Positions 1 through 8,610 of a stretch of DNA of 14,541 nucleotides are shown here, one piece after another (position 1 is the stretch's first letter; the number at the start of each line of letters is the position of its first letter). The notes beneath the pieces are model-generated. The model did not search any database. It was not told the DNA's origin and saw nothing but the letters and a program-made list of their open reading frames with translations. The position numbers and the translations under genes are program-made. Source of the stretch: Smittium mucronatum (taxonomy: Eukaryota > Kickxellomycota > Harpellomycetes > Harpellales > Legeriomycetaceae); contig LSSL01004097.1 of NCBI GenBank assembly GCA_001953115.1, positions 1 to 14,541 of the forward strand, in the 5' to 3' direction.

Positions 1-1061
1 TCTCAGTCATACACCTACTTGAAGAAAATTCAGAGGGGGTCTTTCGGTTGCTATATTGCACCCCTTTCCCGTAGGTACGCAGCCAGTAGTCCGGCAGAGG
101 ATCTTATTTTAGTTAGCATAATAGTCTTCTCTATACGTCTTTTTCTTTTTTCGTATTTTTTTAATATAGTTTTTAACGATTTTATCTTACAATAAAATTC
201 CGTGATACAAAAAAAAAAAAAAGTAATCCCCCATTTAATTTTGTTCATATACTGAAGATTAAAACTTTCAAAATGTAATGGATTTAAAGAAAGGTTCTGA
301 GCCAATATGAAGAAAAAAGTAATAGCTCTGCAAGTCAGTTTTGAATGTTTTATTATCTATATATAATGATAAACTGTGTTTGGTGTGATTAAGTCATGAT
401 CATTCAAATACAAACCTATTTACAAATACTAGTAATTTCCTATAATGTTTTGTTAGAGATAAAGGCAACAAGGGGTAAAACAAGTCAGGTTAAGTCAGAC
501 ATGATTAAAGATAAATTCCCTGGTGGTCTCGAACAACAAGGCATTTTATTTTTAAATATACCATTAATAAACAAGTTAAAAATAGGAATAAATTTTGAAT
601 ATCACTGAATACAAGTGTATTTATTGAAATATTTTGGTAGTCTTTCACACATTAGGTTGTTTCCAACCACGTTTTAAACATCTCATTCCAAATATTTGAA
701 TTCTTCTAAATTAGTTTTATTATCCTGGGGGGTTTTTTTTTTTGATTTAAAAAAAAAAAAAACTTACTCATTACAAAATATAAAACAGTTAAATTGTAAT
801 TGTGAAAAATTTGAAATGCAAAAAAAATAGTTGGGTGATTTTTAAACAAATGTGGGTAAAAAGGTGCTTTGCGTAGCAAAATTTTGGAGATATTTGATTA
901 AATAAGGACATTTTTACAAAAAATGGATATTTCAAAATGATTTTGGTTTTTCTGATGTAAATTTGGTGATTAATATTAACTAAACAGAAAATATTAATAT
1001 CAGGAATGCTAATAATTTTCTCTATTGGTCTACCAGCTGCGTAAATAGAGGGTTCCGCTAT
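1..1061. other. AT-rich intergenic stretch, no gene seen
   Basis: No coding signal is supported here. Short open frames at 51-305 (minus) and 396-608 (plus) show low-complexity, Ile/Lys/Phe-rich translations with no motif, as expected by chance in AT-rich DNA. The first 110 bases are visibly richer in G and C than what follows and contain a G run followed by a C-rich patch. They could be the clipped end of a repeat that lies outside the window, but nothing inside it pairs with them. A T-run followed by an A-run near 728-763 is simple sequence. Confidence 0.6.
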
Positions 1062-1389
1062 CTACCTTCGATGGTATTCACAATACATTGCTTCATGTAG
1101 GTCTGGGTAATTGAACTTTACAAAACGCAAAGATTCCCTATGAATAAGCTTACGGCTAAATAGTAAACTTATGCTATATTGGTTTATAACCGACTGTTTT
1201 AAACAAAATATACTAAATTGAGGGTTAGCTAATAAAGTTCGACTAATTTTATCTGAATTAGGTAACCAATGCAATTGGTGCCTTTGAATTGAATAAAGGG
1301 TTTATGTTGGCTATTCCTAATTAAGTCGAAATGAACAGTTTTTTCAAGCATCTTACTAAACTTCATAGATATTAGTTATTTTTATACCA
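1062..1389 (-). repeat. MITE copy (half), interrupted by the hAT-like element
   Basis: The reverse complement of this segment aligns with about 3738-4030. Two blocks are near-exact: about 30 bp around 1335-1364 matching 3760-3789, and about 19 bp around 1260-1278 matching 3850-3868. Weaker similarity continues inward to about 1062. The end at about 1370-1389 is the outer terminus of the MITE, judged from the complete copy at about 3721-4225. Similarity seems to resume after the inserted hAT-like element (about 2872-2895). I infer that this MITE copy was present first and was then split. The 70-codon open frame on the minus strand inside it is not considered a gene. Confidence 0.7.
1382..1389. 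repeat. Left 8-bp target-site duplication of hAT-like element
   Basis: The eight bases TTTTATAC directly precede the CAGAGAGT terminus. The eight bases after the other terminus are GTTCATAC, so six of eight match. An 8-bp duplication is the hallmark of hAT transposition; the two mismatches imply an old insertion. Confidence 0.6.
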
Positions 1390-2863
1390 GAGAGTCGAAC
1401 CGGAACTGAACTGAAGCAGGAGCGATGTTTTTTTTCGAGGAGCGAGAGCAAAACCGGAGTTTTTTTTTTGAAAGGAGCTGGAGCGGAGATAATGAAAATA
1501 AATAATTCTCTTCTGCAGTGGAACCGGAACGGGGTTTTCCCAAAGGGGCGAATAATAAACACTCTTTTATTTCTCCACCTTCACTCTTTTGATCCTAGGT
1601 TTATTATTAGTTTAAAAATAAAAATCAGCTTCATTTTCATTCAATTTGATAAAGTATATAAATCCAATAAAATCAATGATTTCAAATTTAGTTTATTTTT
1701 GCAGTCTGGGAGGTTCTCTTTGTTGGCGATTGCTTTCATATCAAATCTTTAAAAATTTCCCAATTTAAAAATATGGTGCCAGGTTAATTGCAAAAAAATA
1801 TTGGATAATATGAAAATATAAAAAAAATTAAATATTATATCACCAAAATGTTTAAAGCTTATCGGAGCTACAATGATTTTATATAAGTATTGACTTTATA
1901 ATATTTAAATTTTAAATATACAGCTTTCTTTTTAGCAAAAAATAAGCCTGGTCTTGAAAAGAATCCAATAGCTACAGTTTTTTTAAATGGAATTTCAAAT
2001 AGAGATCAAAAAGAAAGTTTTGATAATTTTAATAAAATATATTCCAAGAAATGAATTTAAACCATGACTTTGTTTCTAGTATTCCAAAATTCACAACTCT
2101 AAAAATACTGAATGTGGGAGATTATATTATGAAGCAGATAAAAATCGTGTCTATTTTTATTTGAATTTTTAGGTTTTTTTTTTTACTGGAAATTTATTTT
2201 AAAGTTAATTAAAAGTTATAAAAACTAATTTAAAAAAATTAAAAAAAGTGAGAATTTTTCAATTTTTTTTTACTCAACTCCCCTCTGCCGCTCTAGTAGC
2301 TCCATACCCCGAGGACATTGGTTCAAGACTTTTAAGGGAATATTGAATCGAATACAAAAATTGTTGATTTTGATAATAAACCAATAAAAATGAATATTTT
2401 TTCTAATTTTGAGTAATTTGGAGATATATTGGACCAATAAAATTAACATGATAAAATTTCTATCAAAACAATGGAAACTGGTTCTTTTTTACCGAATAAT
2501 CTCCCATTAATATTTTTTTTTATTTAAAGCCAAATATTAATAATAATTGGCATTTATTTGTCTAATTTAATATTCCAGTTTTTATCATGGGTATTTTATA
2601 GCCAATATACGTAAGTTGATAGTTTATTTTTTTTTGAACTTTTTTTAATTAGAATTTTTTCCCTCGAAGGTTCTGTGAGAATTAAACGGGATTTTTTTTT
2701 CCCAGGAAAACTTAAAATCGCTCCTGAACCGTTTCTTAAACGCTCCGGAGTTTTTATAAAATAGAAAATGGGTTTTAGTTCCAGGAGCGAAACCATAGTG
2801 GGTGTTTATTGTTCAGGAGTAAAACTGGAACAGGATTTTTTTTCCAAAAGTGTATACTCTCTG
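1390..2863. mobile_element. Non-autonomous hAT-like DNA transposon, 1,474 bp
   Basis: Both ends carry the inverted octamer CAGAGAGT, of the CAGNG type expected for hAT elements, flanked by an imperfect 8-bp duplication. Both subterminal regions carry clustered GGAGC/GCTCC and CCGGAAC-type motifs (about 1405-1550; about 2280-2320 and 2715-2830), while the middle is very AT-rich. Clustered subterminal motifs are known transposase-binding sites in hAT elements. At under 1.5 kb the element is too short for a typical hAT transposase gene, and no DDE or C-terminal dimerisation motif is visible, so it must have depended on an enzyme supplied elsewhere. Beyond the octamer the two ends differ, so family placement rests on termini, duplication length and motif clusters. 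Open frames at 1356-1562, 1468-1752 and 2596-2796 look spurious. Confidence 0.65.
1935..2172 (+). other. Two exon-like open segments inside the hAT-like element, unidentified
   Basis: A pyrimidine tract ending in AG at 1934-1935 precedes a frame open to the TGA at 2052-2054. A second tract ending in AG at 2078-2079 precedes a frame open from 2080 to the TAG at 2170-2172. The second contains the stretch CGRLYYEADKNRVYFYL, which looks more protein-like than the surrounding translations. I do not recognise a family. It could be a captured host gene fragment, a transposase relic or chance. Segments of 39 and 30 codons prove nothing alone. Confidence 0.15.
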
Positions 2864-2871
2864 GTTCATAC
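2864..2871. repeat. Right 8-bp target-site duplication of hAT-like element
   Basis: GTTCATAC follows the right terminus and matches the left duplication TTTTATAC at six of eight positions. Removing the element plus one duplicate restores similarity to the outer end of the MITE copy around 4187-4225, which supports these boundaries. Confidence 0.6.
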
Positions 2872-2895
2872 ACAACTTATTGATCTAGAAAATTA

Positions 2896-3720
2896 ATTTT
2901 TTTTATTTTAAAATCTATTATATTTAAAACTTTGGATTTTTTTTGAAAATAAACCGATACATAAAGTGATTAATGGTTTTCGGTCTTTTATTTTTATATC
3001 AAAAGGAGTTAAAGTCGCTAATTTACATAGAGAATATCGATATGTCTAAGATTTTCTGCCGATTAACATATAATAATAATTTCCGCTAATAATTTATGTC
3101 TTGCCCATTTCATTGATATAATGTGTGAAATAATTATTTTTTTGTTTTATTTACTTGAAAGCCACATTTAATTATTCATTTTTTAATTTTATATAACATA
3201 TTGAGATGGTTCTCAAAAAAAAACCAAGGCACAGTCAATGGTTTTTATAAATGAGATAAAACATTAATATTAATGCTAGAATATAAAAAAGGGTTACAAT
3301 ATATTTTTCCATGGTAGAAAAAATAAAAAAGGGACTTCCTTTAACTTTGGTACACCAAATATAATTTGGCTTGGATTATTAAAACCTTGATCACACAATA
3401 AAGATCGAATAATGATATAAATAAGATTAAGGCTTTTTTGGAAACATTTCTCTTAGAGTAAAATTTTTCAATGCCATGCTAATACAAGTTACTAACTCCA
3501 AAATCTAATCTATTAACTCAAAATAAATTCTCTTGAAAATTTGGAATTTAATATATAAGCTTTATAAAAATATGTTTCTCAATGGCCCAGAACGTTAAAT
3601 AATTTTGATATGAACTCATTAAATCTAAAAACTTTAAACTGATTAATTTATTGGAATACCTTTTAAAAAACTACTAAACTTTTTAATAACAAGAATCCAT
3701 ATCTAATAGGTCCATTTTCT
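2896..3720. other. AT-rich intergenic stretch, nothing recognised
   Basis: No open frame of useful length and no recognisable motif. Only short palindromes are present, for example a 6-bp-arm one at 3355-3369, too small to interpret. Confidence 0.6.
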
Positions 3721-4225
3721 CAATTGACAGATTGCGCTTAAATATAACATATTTCTATAAAGTTTAGTAAGATGCTTGAAAAAACTGTTAATTTTGACTT
3801 AATTATAAAACAGCCGATATAAATCCTTTATTAAATTCAAAGGTACTAATTGCATTGGTTACCTAATCCAGAAAAAATTAGTCGAAAATCGCTTAATTTA
3901 GTCGAGTTCGGTCCAATTTAGTCGACTATGTTTAAAATAGTTGAATCTTAGCCAATATAATCGAAATTTACTATTTAATCTAAATTGAGCTGCATTTGGA
4001 TATTTTACAGCGATTTTTGACTAACATGAAAATTTAGTCAATAATCGCATTTATATATCAAAATTTTTTCAATTAATCTTTATTAAATTAGGCAAAAAAA
4101 TGCGATTAAGCCGTTTGAACTGAATAAAATATTAGTATTGCTTATTTTCTAAATAGACCGAAATAAACAGCTTTTTGATTATCTTCTTAAACTTTATAGC
4201 AATAGACTATGTTTATATGAAATTT
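3721..4225. repeat. Palindromic MITE with long imperfect terminal inverted repeats
   Basis: The left arm (core from 3755, starting CTATAAAGTTTA) is matched in inverted orientation by the right arm, which ends at 4199 (TAAACTTTATAG). The arms can be aligned for about 130-150 bp with small indels, including shared blocks such as CTGTT, TTTATT, TTCAAA, GCATT and CCTAAT. Weaker similarity extends outward to about 3721 and 4225. There is no coding capacity. Between the arms, GTCGA-type motifs recur at 20-bp spacing (3881, 3901, 3921, with degenerate versions near 3940 and 3960). I could not find a convincing target duplication, so the superfamily is not assigned. Confidence 0.7.
3861..3980. repeat. 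20-bp-period imperfect repeat inside the MITE
   Basis: Successive 20-base blocks start GTCGA at 3881, 3901 and 3921. Degenerate blocks begin near 3941 (TTGAATC) and 3961 (TCGAAAT), and several blocks end in AATTTA or a similar hexamer. Two helical turns of spacing would place the motif on one face of the DNA, as in arrays bound by a transposase. Function is inference; the spacing is directly visible. Confidence 0.55.
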
Positions 4226-5420
4226 ATTGAATAGGATTTGTAAGAAAAAGTTGATTATAAGCTTATAGGCGGAAATTAATTTTTCTCATCCATTTATTAC
4301 CAGTTAGCGGGTCATTTTACCCATATAGCCCAAATTAATAGTTAATTATTAAAATTTATTCCTAAAAAACACTCAAAGAAAAAAAACCTCCCCAATAAAA
4401 TAAATATCGGTTTATAGGGAAAAAGTTAGTTAATTAAGCAAAACTAGAATTTTATAAAATAAGGAAAACTTATTTCTTAAAAAATCTATTTTTTAAAAAA
4501 CGAACCCGATTTTTAAATAACTGATTACTTTCAATGAATTAACATAATATCTATTAAATAATTCTTTATCTTATGAAATTTCAAATACTTATTCAAATTA
4601 AAAATAAAGAAAATTCTGGTGATATGTCTGAAGATCTTGTATCAAGAGTCTCGAAACATTATTAGGCAACAGAGTTTTATAACTTGGTATACATTATGGC
4701 TGCTTGTGATTCTATATATTTAAAATTAGACTAGAGAATGATGACCCAAAAATATTTAATAACTCAGAAAAATTTCCTAGCAAAGTTTATATACTTAATG
4801 GTTTATTATTTATTGTATTTATAAAATACATTTCGTGTGATATAAAAAATTGACTGAAAAAGAGTATAAAAGATATAGAAAATCCTCTGTTCCTCTAAAA
4901 TAAAATATTTTAATCTTTTTAACTCACTTGAGACATTATAATAAGTTCTCTAGATTAAAAGAAAACGTCCATATATCTACCAAAATGGCCTGCAAGATCT
5001 TAAATTAAGCTGGGAATACAATAAGAAATACGCTAAAATCGAGATTAATTGTCACAACTAGAAACATTTAACAGATTATTAATGTGATAGCTTTGCAAAA
5101 AAAAATCCAGAAGTATCTTCTATTATTTATTGCACTGTATTAGACATAAAAAATCCAAAGGGTATATATGAGGGAAAAAAAAAAAGTTTCTAATCTAGTA
5201 AAAATCATAAATGCTTTATAAAAAGAGAAATCAGGGTTATAAAAGATGGAAGGTGCAATTTTTTTAGCTTTAGGTTTGAATTATCAGTATCCGAAATAAC
5301 TTTAGTGGATCTATTAAATATATGAGATCTTTTTATAAAGATTTATTATATAATATTCTTTCAGAATACATAATTAAAGATCTAGAAAATAAAAAATAAT
5401 GGTCGATAAGAGCTATTTTT
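4226..5420. other. AT-rich stretch, possible ancient coding debris
   Basis: No intact gene. From the ATG at 4573 one plus-strand frame runs 30 codons to a TAG, another 22 to a TAG and about 30 more. Around 4900-5100 another plus frame gives stop-broken runs. These are longer than expected for DNA this AT-rich, but no family is recognised. Confidence 0.3.
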
Positions 5421-5586
5421 GGATTTTATAAAGACTTTAGGGTTGTTATCCCAATAAAGTATATAAAAAATCGGATTTTATAAAGACTTTAGGGTTGTTA
5501 TCCCAATAAAGTATATAAAAAATCGGATTTTATAAAGACTTTAGGGTTGTTATCCCAATAAAGTATATAAAAAATCGGATTTTATC
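5421..5586 (+). repeat. Minisatellite: 52-bp unit, three perfect copies plus a partial fourth
   Basis: Units occupy 5421-5472, 5473-5524 and 5525-5576 and are identical base for base. A partial fourth copy of nine to ten bases (GGATTTTAT) follows from 5577 before the sequence diverges. The unit is not a multiple of three and shows no open frame kept across copies. Complete identity between units, beside much-diverged repeats elsewhere in the window, indicates a recent duplication by slippage or unequal exchange, or an assembly artefact. Confidence 0.95.
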
Positions 5587-7213
5587 AGTCGCAAACAAAC
5601 AATCAACAGAGTCGCTGGCGCTTAACACACAAAAAACAAAATATAAAACCAAAAAAACCGATCATAGCTAGAGACTGATAGTTGAAAGTTGCTTTGGAAG
5701 TTTAAAAATTTAATTTCAACTTACGGGATAGTCACACTGTTGACCTTAGGATTGATTTGAAGTAATCAGCGACGCTTTTTTGAAATTAAAATTTTTTTCT
5801 CATCATTAAATTCTTTAAAAAATAATGATATGCATATGTATAACATGATCTGGAGCAGTTATAAGAAAATATTGATAAAAAAGATCATAAGAGCGCAGAA
5901 AGTCAAAAAAATGCAAAAAAGGAAAGAGGATTCAGGAAAAGAGAACTTTGAGCTTAATAAAATAGTCGGAAATTAGGTTAAAAAATATTAGTAAAGAATT
6001 ATTTACCCCAGAAGATCATTAAATCAGAAACTGGTTTCTTTATAACCCGTAGTAAAGCTTTTATGAAGACAGTTGTTCCTATATTTATCAGAGATAGATA
6101 TGAATTCTTATATCTTTTAAACTAAAACAAGTTATTTTTAATATATGGATTTTATTATCAATTTTAACCGAATCATTTTTTGTATAAATACAGATTCCAC
6201 AAATTTTAAACTGAAACCCACTTTCTTTCACTTAAATTAATTTTATTCCATGTTATTTTTTTTGAAGTTAATATCATTAAAACGAAGTCTCCTAACAGAA
6301 GCCCAGAATCGATCTACGAGTTTTTATCTAGTAGTAAAAGTGTTATATTTTTTGAAGAAAAGATCTATTATTTTAACAGAAAAAACTACTAAACTCCGTG
6401 CGTTTAGAAAATATATATCAAATTGGCGTATTTTTGAAATGAAAACTAGTCGCATTTCTATTTATCTTTATTAGTTCCTTATTACTTATTATCTAGCTCA
6501 AAACCACACACTAATCGACTCAGAATCAAGAGATTTTAAATATTAATAATTTTTATTTATAAAATAATTTGAACGCAAAAAACAAAGCCAATTTTTGTAT
6601 TTGTATTATGGAAGTGTCGGCCTCAACCAGAGATTAGCCACTTTTCACGCATAATACCTTAGATGAAAAGCAGAATGTGAAATTAACTTCCATTTAAATA
6701 TAAGCTAACATAAATTACACTTTTAAAGATTTTTAATTATATATACATATTTTCAAATATAAGCACATTAATAATTATATATAAAATCTTTATTATTTTT
6801 TTGAAATTTAAGAATATTAAATCTGCATGTTTTTTTTTTAAAAAAATAGTGCGGTATCCTTGTTTATTTTCTGAAATTAGGACTGTTAAAAATCAGTCTT
6901 TCCCCCCCCATTTATTCGCATGATATGTGATTTATATGAAAAATATGCCAAATTAAGGCTTAGGTATTGTTTTGGGGTATAGTTTCTCTATAAAAATTGG
7001 ATCTGTTTTTAGATCTAAAACCCACCTGGATTTTTCAAACATATTTTATCACAAACATAATTTTCGTTAATATGGTCAGAATATAATGCAATCCCTATTT
7101 ATATACTTCCATACCTCTACCTTTTCTAACTAACATTTTAAATAATCAATAATTTTTTGAAAAATAAAATTTGAATTTTTTTTTAAAATTATGCATGAAA
7201 AAGGTTTAATATT
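5587..7213. other. AT-rich intergenic stretch, no gene seen
   Basis: No coding region can be supported. The 74-codon plus-strand frame at 6250-6474 lacks any motif and has the Lys/Leu/Ile/Ser bias typical of chance frames. About 5590-5760 is less AT-rich than its surroundings but has no recognisable content. One imperfect stem-loop lies at 6603-6657. Confidence 0.55.
6603..6657. other. Imperfect 55-base stem-loop
   Basis: GTATTATG at 6603-6610 is the exact reverse complement of CATAATAC at 6650-6657. Inside it, GTG pairs with CAC and GGC with GCC, with small bulges. The stem is less AT-rich than the flanks. It lacks tRNA hallmarks (no T-loop or CCA-end geometry). It may be the remnant of a tiny fold-back element. 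Confidence 0.35.
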
Positions 7214-7251
7214 AATAATTTTAGTAGAAGTAATGAAGAACATATATTATT
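7214..7251. repeat. Outer extension of the DIRS 3' terminal repeat
   Basis: These 38 bases lie outside the part shared with the opposite ITR. Their reverse complement matches 7501-7538 in the ICR at 33 of 38 positions without gaps. DIRS-1 likewise has a one-sided extension of one ITR that is copied in its ICR. Confidence 0.85.
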
Positions 7252-7256
7252 GCAAA

Positions 7257-7446
7257 TATATGTAAAATAAAATTATTTTTTACCATTTTTATTAGTATTA
7301 AAATATTCAAAATTTAAACTATATATAGATAAAATATCTTATCTATTAAATTTCAATCTAATAAGTTTAAACAATTTAGACTGGAGCAAAATTTTATCTG
7401 TATAATAGTCAAGGTATTTTCTATTCTTATTATTTAAAATTTTTGA
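7257..7446. repeat. DIRS 3' inverted terminal repeat (left in the window)
   Basis: The reverse complement of about 11345-11540 matches this segment over its whole length with few gaps. It includes near-identical blocks such as TACCATTTTTATTA, TCTAATAAGTTTAAA and a long block around 7386-7410 containing GCAAAATTTTATCTGTATAA. ITRs in this group prime and template the ends during circle formation. Divergence from the partner arm, visibly more than 10 percent, marks an old copy. Confidence 0.9.
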
Positions 7447-7500
7447 ATTATTATCTGGGAAGTGGCGGGAGGTTCATAATTTTATTTTTCATATTCATAA

Positions 7501-7570
7501 AATAATATATAGTCTTCATTACTTAGACCAAAATTATTATTGCATTTCATTTATGTAAAATAAAATTATG
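7501..7570. repeat. DIRS internal complementary region (ICR)
   Basis: 7501-7538 is the reverse complement of the left outer end (7214-7251, 33 of 38 identical). 7545-7570 is the reverse complement of the right end (11515-11540, 24 of 26 identical), and similarity continues back through about 7533. The ICR thus equals the junction of the two ends, inverted. In the DIRS-1 model the ICR templates completion of the ends and formation of the single-stranded circle. It sits between the recombinase stop and the 3' ITR, the expected place. Confidence 0.9.
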
Positions 7571-7629
7571 TAGCTTCAGAGAACTTCATTTTCTAATACC
7601 AAGTTTGTTAAATTATTACGAGATCTTCT

Positions 7630-8610
7630 CTAAAGTTGGTAGTGGGTATCAAGTATTCCTCTTGTTTAACAAAAACCTTGGAAAATCACTTCGTCGTATG
7701 TGACCCCTACGGTAGTTGCAATATTGGATCCTAATGCTATTACTTTAGGCTTTTTTTTCCCACTTTCAATTGATATCAGTCCCATTAGTTCATTGATATG
7801 TTTGCTGATTCTTTGTAACCCAACCTCGATATAATGGTTTTTTAAATTGCAGACCAAGGAAAAAATTATCAAATTGTCATTTATTGGATGCTTAGCTTCG
7901 CAGAAGAATTTCACTATTCGATTTCTATAAGCTTTGTATGCTCTGACTCGGCACAAATATTCCAACGAGTGCTTGTGTATATAGCATACTTTTTCCACAC
8001 TGGATCCCGATCGTATTTCTTTCGGACTAATTACCACTAGAAGCATGAATTATTCATTAATGACCGTTTTGCTGTCATATATTCTCTCGATGTCGCTTGG
8101 CCTCACGAACTTACACATCGCCATTAATAAGAACAATTTTTGAGTGAGTTTTTCTGGCAATAATGATTAATTGTTACCCCAGATTTTAAGACACTCTTTT
8201 ATCGGGCTTATATCTTAATTAGGATGATCAAAAGATTCTATGTCCAGTCTTTTTAGTTCTTCAAAATATTTTTTAAAAACAAGATCGTTGGTGATATAAG
8301 TTGCATCGACAATTAAATTGAGTACGTCTGATCTATAACATAATATCGTGGTAGTTGATCATTTATAATTAATTCTACCCTGCTCTAAAAAGTTTAAAAC
8401 CTAGATGGAAGTTATAAAATAGTTATTTATGCTCAATTGGTTGCGTCAATTTGCAAATTTGGCTTGTGCATAGCTGTATCTTTTCATTTTTCTTATGCAA
8501 TATGAGTTTTCGAGCACCATTTTTACAGCTGAATCGTCTAATCCTAATTTCTGAAGCATAATCCATTTATTTTCCAGGCTGTTAGTGACTAATCCTTGTT
8601 TTTTGATATA
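7630..8610 (-). pseudogene. DIRS tyrosine recombinase (YR), degenerate
   Basis: It would integrate the circular DIRS DNA by strand exchange through a catalytic Tyr. A single frame covers the region. The N-terminal core-binding domain has SLENKW, then GLDDSAVKMVLENS and a basic Tyr-containing helix (RKMKRYSYAQAKF), at about 8600-8440. The catalytic domain has FVRPSDIERI with box-I Arg at 8101-8103, then VVISPKE, LCRVRAYKAY (compare CPVRALKAY in the family), a helix with RISKHINELMG, a degenerate box II (KVIALGSN where family members have Arg in place of Val), and the terminal LDTHYQL with Tyr at 7639-7641, followed by a TAG at 7630-7632. In-frame stops break it: TGA at 8446-8448, several between 8445 and 8040, and one shortly before the Tyr. 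It is too damaged to be active. Confidence 0.88.

Noticed and set aside
396..608. Small plus-strand gene of 70 codons
   Set aside because: No motif, no recognisable family and biased composition; expected by chance.
1062..4030. A single large element bounded by inverted repeats of about 300 bp
   Set aside because: The arms at 1062-1389 and 3738-4030 face each other with the ends that are outer termini in the complete MITE copy (about 3721-4225). Two MITE copies in opposite orientation explain this better.
5421..5586. Interstitial telomere repeat
   Set aside because: TTAGGG occurs once per 52-bp unit and is not itself tandem.
5421..5586. CRISPR array
   Set aside because: The units are contiguous with no unique spacers between repeats, and the context is eukaryotic.
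6250..6474. Small plus-strand gene of 74 codons
   Set aside because: Low-complexity Lys/Leu/Ile/Ser-rich translation without a domain or conserved context.
6603..6657. tRNA or tRNA-derived SINE
   Set aside because: No A/B box pair, T-loop or cloverleaf geometry could be fitted.
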